This document shows positions 58,216 through 64,000 of a stretch of DNA of 64,000 nt, in pieces. The notes beneath the pieces were generated by a model. That model saw nothing but the letters and a program-made list of their open reading frames with translations. It had not been told where the DNA came from and did no database searches. The stretch is taken from the NCBI GenBank assembly GCA_949126835.1, contig OX421500.1:25982731-26046730 (forward strand), in the 5' to 3' direction. Numbering within the stretch: the first letter of the stretch is position 1; every line of letters starts with the position of its first letter. The DNA is from Anisus vortex. Taxonomy: Eukaryota; Mollusca; Gastropoda; Planorbidae. A program made the translations under genes and the position numbers.

Positions 58216-59828
58216 TAAAATACATTTTTGTTTAGTGACATTTGCAATTATAGAAATGTTTATATTATATATATTTATATATTCAGAGAGAGAAAGAAGC
58301 AACTGCTACACACAAAATTAGCATACAAGGGCCATGGTATTGATGGCCAATCGCCAACTCTATTGGTAATTTTAGTCAGCTGGGGTCAAGTGGAAAGAAA
58401 AATGTTTGGTTACTTAGCAATGAAAGCAAAAAAAAAAAAGTAAATAATTCTTGCACTTGTGCACAGTGTGATTAGTACTTTGAAGAAAAATATGAATATA
58501 CAACTTAATAATTATTTATATAAATTAAGGGAAAGTTGGTATACAATGTGTGGCATTCTGGCCTAGTATTTAACATAGTGTTTTCAACATTTCAGTTCAG
58601 TTCAATTATTAACATTTAATTGATATGGATGAATATATTTTTCTACGCAGGTAAAATGACTTGTTATTGGTTAAGTAACCAAACCTGTTCTGTGTTGAGT
58701 CATGGAGCACAGTTTTTATTTCAAATACATTCTACAACCCATTGTTAACTAGGAATTAGAAAATATAGAAGGTAAGTACATTTGTCTTAATTAAATACAT
58801 TTTTATCCTAATTATATTATATACAATCTTAAAAAAAAATTAGCTCATGCATAGGCCTATAATACAGTTTTAATTTTATTATTTTAACCTAATAAAAGTT
58901 TTCCAATAGCTCAATTGCTAATAAGGTTAGTAACATTCATCTACCAGTATATGAGCCCATACAATGCATTTAAAATTAACCCCAAATAGCTATTCAACTA
59001 AGACACTGATCTATACAAAAAGGGGATTCTTTTGCATAGAGGCAAAAAATCAGCATAATATAAGTCATACATATTTCCCATCAAGTGCTTGTGTAGCAAA
59101 AAACACAAAACAAATACCAATAGTTCTATTCTATTTTTATATTTCAATATAGAAATGATAGATAAAGATGGGAATATATCTATTTGGTATGTATAAATGA
59201 TAGAATAGATCTATTTGGTACAATTTAAACATGTTGAAGACTTCTAATGGCTAGAATTTGAGAGCAAGAAGAGAAAGAAAACACTAAAGTCCTTTCTAAA
59301 AGTGCCAAAAGAACTTTAGAATGACATTGCTGATACATGTACTAGTAAAGATTCCATTGTAGTCCATAGTCCATAGGGCAAAGCAGCAGTCCTCAGATTC
59401 AAAGGTCATGACATGCAATGGGATTGTATGACCAACCCAGCAGTCTTAATTTCCCTGCACTTATATCCTGTGCCCATCACAGCCATGTAGATGCTATTTC
59501 CTAACTAGTTGATAAATAGTTTAAGAGTATAATGAAAATGCTGGTGGTAGTACTTGACACTGGTCATAAATAGAATAATGGCTATAAAATATACATTCAT
59601 CCACTGTATTGTTTATTCACTGAATGAGAATGTATTTGTACTGCTTTAAAAACTAGCAAGTTGTAATAGAACTACAACAAAAGAATGAATGTGTTTCTCC
59701 TGTTTCTTACTGTGTTCCTAATATAATACTAAACATATTGTGTTCCTGATCTCCTGTTGAGTTCATTCCTTTATTGCTTATATTGTATTTCCCGAATCAT
59801 GCCCTATGTAACTTTTTGTGTTTGTTTT
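58216..59828. other. AT-rich intergenic sequence
   Basis: No gene, RNA or element ends recognised. Short A/T runs and (TA)n near 58,265-58,285 only. Confidence 0.55.
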
Positions 59829-60072
59829 TTTCTATATTGCTTCTGTTCTATATTGCTTTTTTTCTATATTGCTTGTGTTCTATATTGCTTGTGTTCTATA
59901 TTGCTTGTGTTCTATATTGCTTGTGTTCTATATTGCTTGTGTTCTATATTGCTTGTGTTCTATATTGCTTGTGTTCTATATTGCTTGTGTTCTATATTGC
60001 TTGTGTTCTATATTGCTTGTGTTCTATATTGCTTGTGTTCTATATTGCTTGTGTTCTATATTGCTTGTGTTC
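59829..60072. repeat. 16-bp minisatellite, ~15 copies
   Basis: The unit is TGTTCTATATTGCTTG, essentially invariant after the first three units. Three overlapping cysteine/leucine-rich frames arise because the unit has no stop in any frame. Confidence 0.97.
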
Positions 60073-60078
60073 TTCTTC

Positions 60079-60187
60079 TATTACTAACTGTGTTCCTCCT
60101 TTATAACTTATTGATATTACTAACTGTGTTCCTCCTTTATAACTTATTGATATTACTAACTGTGTTCCTCCTTTATAACTGATTGAT
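60079..60187. repeat. 36-bp minisatellite, 3 copies
   Basis: The unit is TTACTAACTGTGTTCCTCCT plus TTATAACTTATTGATA. It abuts the 16-bp array. Confidence 0.93.
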
Positions 60188-60779
60188 ATTGTGTGTTTGT
60201 TCCCGATTGTCGTTATCTGGGTAAAAATCAGTCACTTCACGCATGACCGGATCTTTAAAGGCTCAGACATAAATAAAAAGTTTTGTTTACCGCGTGTTCT
60301 ATCTGTCGTTACTTAGGTGCGAAGTTTATTATGTTACAGGATGAGCTTAATCCAGTAGGCCCTACACATTCACAATGAGCTTTTAACTGGTACACGTTTA
60401 CCGATAAAGCCTTTGTTAGCTCTCTGGTCTCCAATGTATCTATTGTCAGGTCTAATTCGTTTTTTTTCAATGGCCATAATTTCTGAGACGGCCCATCTCC
60501 CCTATCTGTAGGCATATCCTGGATCCTGGTTGTTAGACTTATCGCTGTGTCTTGTGGTGGGGATGGAGGAAGGGGGTTGGTCGGGGCTTTGAACTGAATG
60601 CTGTCGACATTTACTGTTTATTCTAAATAAACATTGAACATAATAGTCCATTAATGTTGACATCCGGTTTGAACGTGCCACATAAGCACATCTTTCCATA
60701 AAGTTAGCGCCTGTTCCCCCCCCCCCCCCTCTCTCTCTCTCCACTACACATACACTGGCTAATATTTTCACGCTGGTTT

Positions 60780-61100
60780 CCCCCGCCCGCTAACTTCCTT
60801 CTTCATCTTTTACCCTGCAAAGAAGACGGCTTATTCAGCGTTTAAAAAAAACAACAACACCGGCAAACGATGCTAATCCCCGAGGGTTGCCTTCGAACCA
60901 CGGCCATGTTGGCTTCACTATGACGTGTGCGAAGCAGCGGAGGCCGTGACGTCATTGCCTGGCACGCTCCGCGCACGGCTCCACTTCTTCTTGTATCATC
61001 GATAGATCTATCGACGGCAGCACGAGCCCACTCCGCTCCCCGCCTCCATCTCACCCCACCCCTTCCACATCCAGTTCTCCCTCCTTTTTTTTATCCACAC
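60780..61100. promoter_or_regulatory. GC-richer, CpG-containing promoter-like stretch
   Basis: It stands out from the AT-rich surroundings. It has CCCCGCCCGC, a perfect CRE palindrome TGACGTCA at 60,947-60,954, a half site TGACGTGT at 60,930, and CTCCGCGCACGG, CCACTCCGCTCCCCGCC. A C-run followed by (CT)n lies just left at 60,716-60,741. No coding exon could be tied to it, so direction and target gene are unknown. Confidence 0.35.
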
Positions 61101-61410
61101 TAATAGTATGATAACTGTCGGCTGTGCAGAAATGTTGTAAAAAAGAAAACAACGATTCCCATTAAAAACGACTTTCCTTTCCACCAAGCATGCAATTGTA
61201 CTCTGAAAGAATATTGAATATGTCATTAGGGTTCTTCACATGGAAATTCTATGAAATGTGTTCCCTTGATGATATATAGACGTATAAAGCCTACAGGTAT
61301 TGTGCCAGTGGCGTCAAGGGTATCTCTACTGGGGACTTTATGTTGCCAATATTTGACTTTAACTCCATAAAAAATTAAACAAGCACTAAAAGGCTCTTCA
61401 ATTGTACTCA

Positions 61411-62534
61411 CGAGAGTTCTGAGCACTACATACTATACTGGTACCGGGGCAAAGACGAGAGTTGTGAGCACTACATACTATACTGGTACCGGGGCAAAGA
61501 CGAGAGTTGTGAGCACTACATACTATACTGGTACCGGGGCAAAGACGAGAGTTGTGAGCACTACATACTATACTGGTACCGGGGCAAAGACGAGAGTTCT
61601 GAGCACTACATACTATACTGGTACCGGGGCAAAGACGAGAGTTGTGAGCACTACATACTATACTGGTACCGGGGCAAAGACGAGAGTTGTGAGCACTACA
61701 TACTATACTGGTACCGGGGCAAAGACGAGAGTTGTGAGCACTACATACTATACTGGTACCGGGGCAAAGACGAGAGTTGTGAGCACTACATACTATACTG
61801 GTACCGGGGCAAAGACGAGAGTTGTGAGCACTACATACTATACTGGTACCGGGGCAAAGACGAGAGTTGTGAGCACTACATACTATACTGGTACCGGGGC
61901 AAAGACGAGAGTTGTGAGCACTACATACTATACTGGTACCGGGGCAAAGACGAGAGTTGTGAGCACTACATACTATACTGGTACCGGGGCAAAGACGAGA
62001 GTTGTGAGCACTACATACTATACTGGTACCGGGGCAAAGACGAGAGTTGTGAGCACTACATACTATACTGGTACCGGGGCAAAGACGAGAGTTGTGAGCA
62101 CTACATACTATACTGGTACCGGGGCAAAGACGAGAGTTGTGAGCACTACATACTATACTGGTACCGGGGCAAAGACGAGAGTTGTGAGCACTACATACTA
62201 TACTGGTACCGGGGCAAAGACGAGAGTTGTGAGCACTACATACTATACTGGTACCGGGGCAAAGACGAGAGTTGTGAGCACTACATACTATACTGGTACC
62301 GGGGCAAAGACGAGAGTTGTGAGCACTACATACTATACTGGTACCGGGGCAAAGACGAGAGTTGTGAGCACTACATACTATACTGGTACCGGGGCAAAGA
62401 CGAGAGTTGTGAGCACTACATACTATACTGGTACCGGGGCAAAGACGAGAGTTGTGAGCACTACATACTATACTGGTACCGGGGCAAAGACGAGAGTTCT
62501 GAGCACTACATACTATACTGGTACCGGGGCAAAG
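61411..62534. repeat. 45-bp minisatellite, 25 copies
   Basis: The unit is CGAGAGTTGTGAGCACTACA, TACTATACTGGTACCGGGGC, AAAGA. Copies are nearly identical; the only common variant is GAGTTCTGAG in the first, fifth and last units. Because 45 is a multiple of three, long frames of 360 and 385 codons stay open on both strands. A few flanking bases extend the frames but give no signal peptide or domain. Confidence 0.98.
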
Positions 62535-63144
62535 CTGATTGTTTAAAAAACACACACTTGTTCTGCATCTTTTATATGACGACTAAAAGGTTTTTCTTTT
62601 ACAGGGTTCATATTAACTTCATACGGATTTGTGACCAAAGTTTTGGAAAGTTGTTGGATTTTGCAATTCAATAATAGGCAAAAACAGCGAAAACAAAATA
62701 TTTATACTATAAAAAAAAATAAAAAAAATAACAGTGTTGTTAAGAAGTCTATTATTTATTAGTAGTCATCAGTATATGTTTATATCTTAAAAATACTAAA
62801 AAAGCTCATTAAAAATGTTCAACTAGGACTTCTTATATATGCACCAACCGTTTAGATTATGACAATTTACACATTATCAAATACCAGTCACAGTATTTTA
62901 TTGCTCTGTGAATATTTTGTAAAGTTTGGGAAAAGTTTAGTAATTTTAAATCATTTTACAGAAAGAATCCTGTATTATTTTTTTTTTATCGTCTGTTAAT
63001 ACAGTTAAATTAAAGCCATGAATTATATTACTGATCTTTCATTTATAAAAAAAATATATTTTGATTAACTAAAAATATATGATATATGAAAACTATAACT
63101 GCCAATGTAGTTTTTGAAATATTTCACCCCAGTCCACCGTGATA
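62535..63144. other. AT-rich spacer
   Basis: No feature recognised; A/T homopolymers only. Confidence 0.55.
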
Positions 63145-63152
63145 CCCTATAG

Positions 63153-63357
63153 CAGGGGTTGGCAACCTACGACACGCGTGACAGACTTGGCACGCAGAGC
63201 TATATTCAATGGCAGGCGGATGACCTTCAAAAAGGCTATTCAAGTCTTGTCTACTAGGAATGAGTGCTAATGCAGTATGCCTTTTAGGATCTTGACACGC
63301 TGAATGAATTAGAAATCCCACTTTGGCGCACTATTATGAAAAGGTTGCCGACCCCTG
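63153..63357. mobile_element. hAT-type MITE (CAGGGGTTGGCAACC family)
   Basis: Left end CAGGGGTTGGCAACCTACG and right end AAGGTTGCCGACCCCTG are inverted repeats. Flanking 8-mers CCCTATAG and CCCTATCC agree at six positions. 205 bp, non-coding; the antisense 65-codon frame inside it is not a gene. Confidence 0.9.
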
Positions 63358-63365
63358 CCCTATCC

Positions 63366-64000
63366 ATCTATCGTACACGTAACTCAATGCAATGTGTCTG
63401 TGAGACATTCTTTTACCCACACATCCCCGGCCTGAGTTGTCGCCACAAATTGTGTAATGCAAGCTTATTTGTTTTCTCCGCTTGAGTGAAGTATCAATAT
63501 TTTCAACTGTCATTATTGTATGTATTCCTCATTTTAGCTCTTCTGTCTTACGTACCCATCTCCATACCCCCCCCCCCTACCGCCGCCGGCATAGCACGTA
63601 TTAAGACCTGCAGTTTTTTTACATTCTCCCCCCCTCCCTCTCTCTATCCCCCGCCCCCCACTAAACCCTCTCCATCGACAAAAGGAATAATTGTTGTTCT
63701 ATTGCCACGCCCTTGCTTATTTTTAGAACTACACTTTTTTTTTTAATCTGTAGACGTTGACTATTATCTCATCGATGTTTTTTCACATAGCTGCTAAGGG
63801 AGGGTGACGCATGGAATCAATGCTTCAGTTTTAGGATCTGACACTTGCTCGGAGGTTCAATAGGGACACATTTTTTTTTTAGAGAAACAAAAATCTCTTA
63901 GTAGTCGAGCTAGACTAGACACTAAAAAAACAACAAAAGCATATTTTTATCATCGTGGCGAACATCTCTTTGGCGGAATGGGTAGGCTGCAGCTTAGAGA
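63366..64000. other. Unassigned right edge
   Basis: It has C-rich low-complexity runs at 63,570-63,600 and 63,630-63,660. The last ~30 bases (TGGCGGAATGGGTAGGCTGC) resemble a box A/D-arm and may start a tRNA or SINE cut by the window edge. Nothing else supported. Confidence 0.4.

Noticed and set aside
57915..58247. 110-codon minus-strand frame with hydrophobic stretches
   Set aside because: Antisense to the RTE-like LINE fragment read on the plus strand.
59757..60182. Hydrophobic, cysteine-rich 141-codon frame that could look like a membrane protein
   Set aside because: It is the 16-bp minisatellite read in three frames.
60842..61054. Arginine-rich 70-codon minus-strand frame in the GC-richer stretch
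   Set aside because: Arginine richness follows from CpG content; no splice support or homology.
61398..62555. 385- and 360-codon open frames on opposite strands
   Set aside because: They are the translation of 25 identical 45-bp units; unit length is a multiple of three, so all stop-free frames stay open. No start context, signal or domain.

Overview
This is AT-rich animal nuclear DNA with no bacterial-style operons. Nearly all of it is repeats. One multi-exon gene can be read with confidence: a minus-strand HSF2BP (MEILB2) orthologue in nine coding exons between 45,582 and 55,506 (343 codons plus stop, GT-AG introns, phases matching at every junction). The spliced metazoan gene, the mix of Ty3/gypsy, L2/CR1-like and RTE-like remnants, tRNA-derived SINEs, hAT-type MITEs and a Helitron, and the frequent AGGCCTA motifs suggest a mollusc, probably a gastropod. 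That assignment is inference.

Layout. 1-20,066: a satellite of ~350-bp monomers with ~3.15-kb higher-order repeats, cut by a 407-bp Helitron-like insertion (18,876-19,282). On the minus strand each full monomer carries a 92-bp open segment with a branch-like TATTAAC, an AG acceptor and a GTAAAT donor. This exon-like cassette is the most unusual object in the window. 20,066-37,400: decayed Ty3/gypsy-type remnants (gag-like, RT, integrase) in old diverged duplicate blocks, in which many minisatellites have grown (32, 54, 80, 22, 18, 63 and 35 bp units). A probable solo LTR splits the 63-bp array, and SINE and LINE copies interrupt the blocks. 37,400-39,700: mostly unassigned. 39,716-40,668: a 23-bp minisatellite. 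41,144-43,290: L2/CR1-like LINE 3' ends.

43,300-45,580: intergenic DNA with a hAT MITE. 45,582-55,506: HSF2BP, whose introns are filled with TE copies; a MITE with a nested SINE makes up about 80% of intron 6, and a ~28-bp minisatellite starts about 26 bp from the exon 4 acceptor. 55,510-59,830: intergenic with LINE fragments. 59,829-60,187: 16-bp and 36-bp minisatellites. 60,780-61,100: a GC-richer stretch with a perfect CRE palindrome. 61,411-62,534: a very uniform 45-bp minisatellite. 63,153-63,357: another hAT MITE.

In vertebrates HSF2BP brings BRCA2 to meiotic double-strand breaks. No other gene here can be linked to it. Long open frames over the minisatellites exist only because the unit lengths are multiples of three, or because three frames of a stop-free unit stay open; they are not called as genes.
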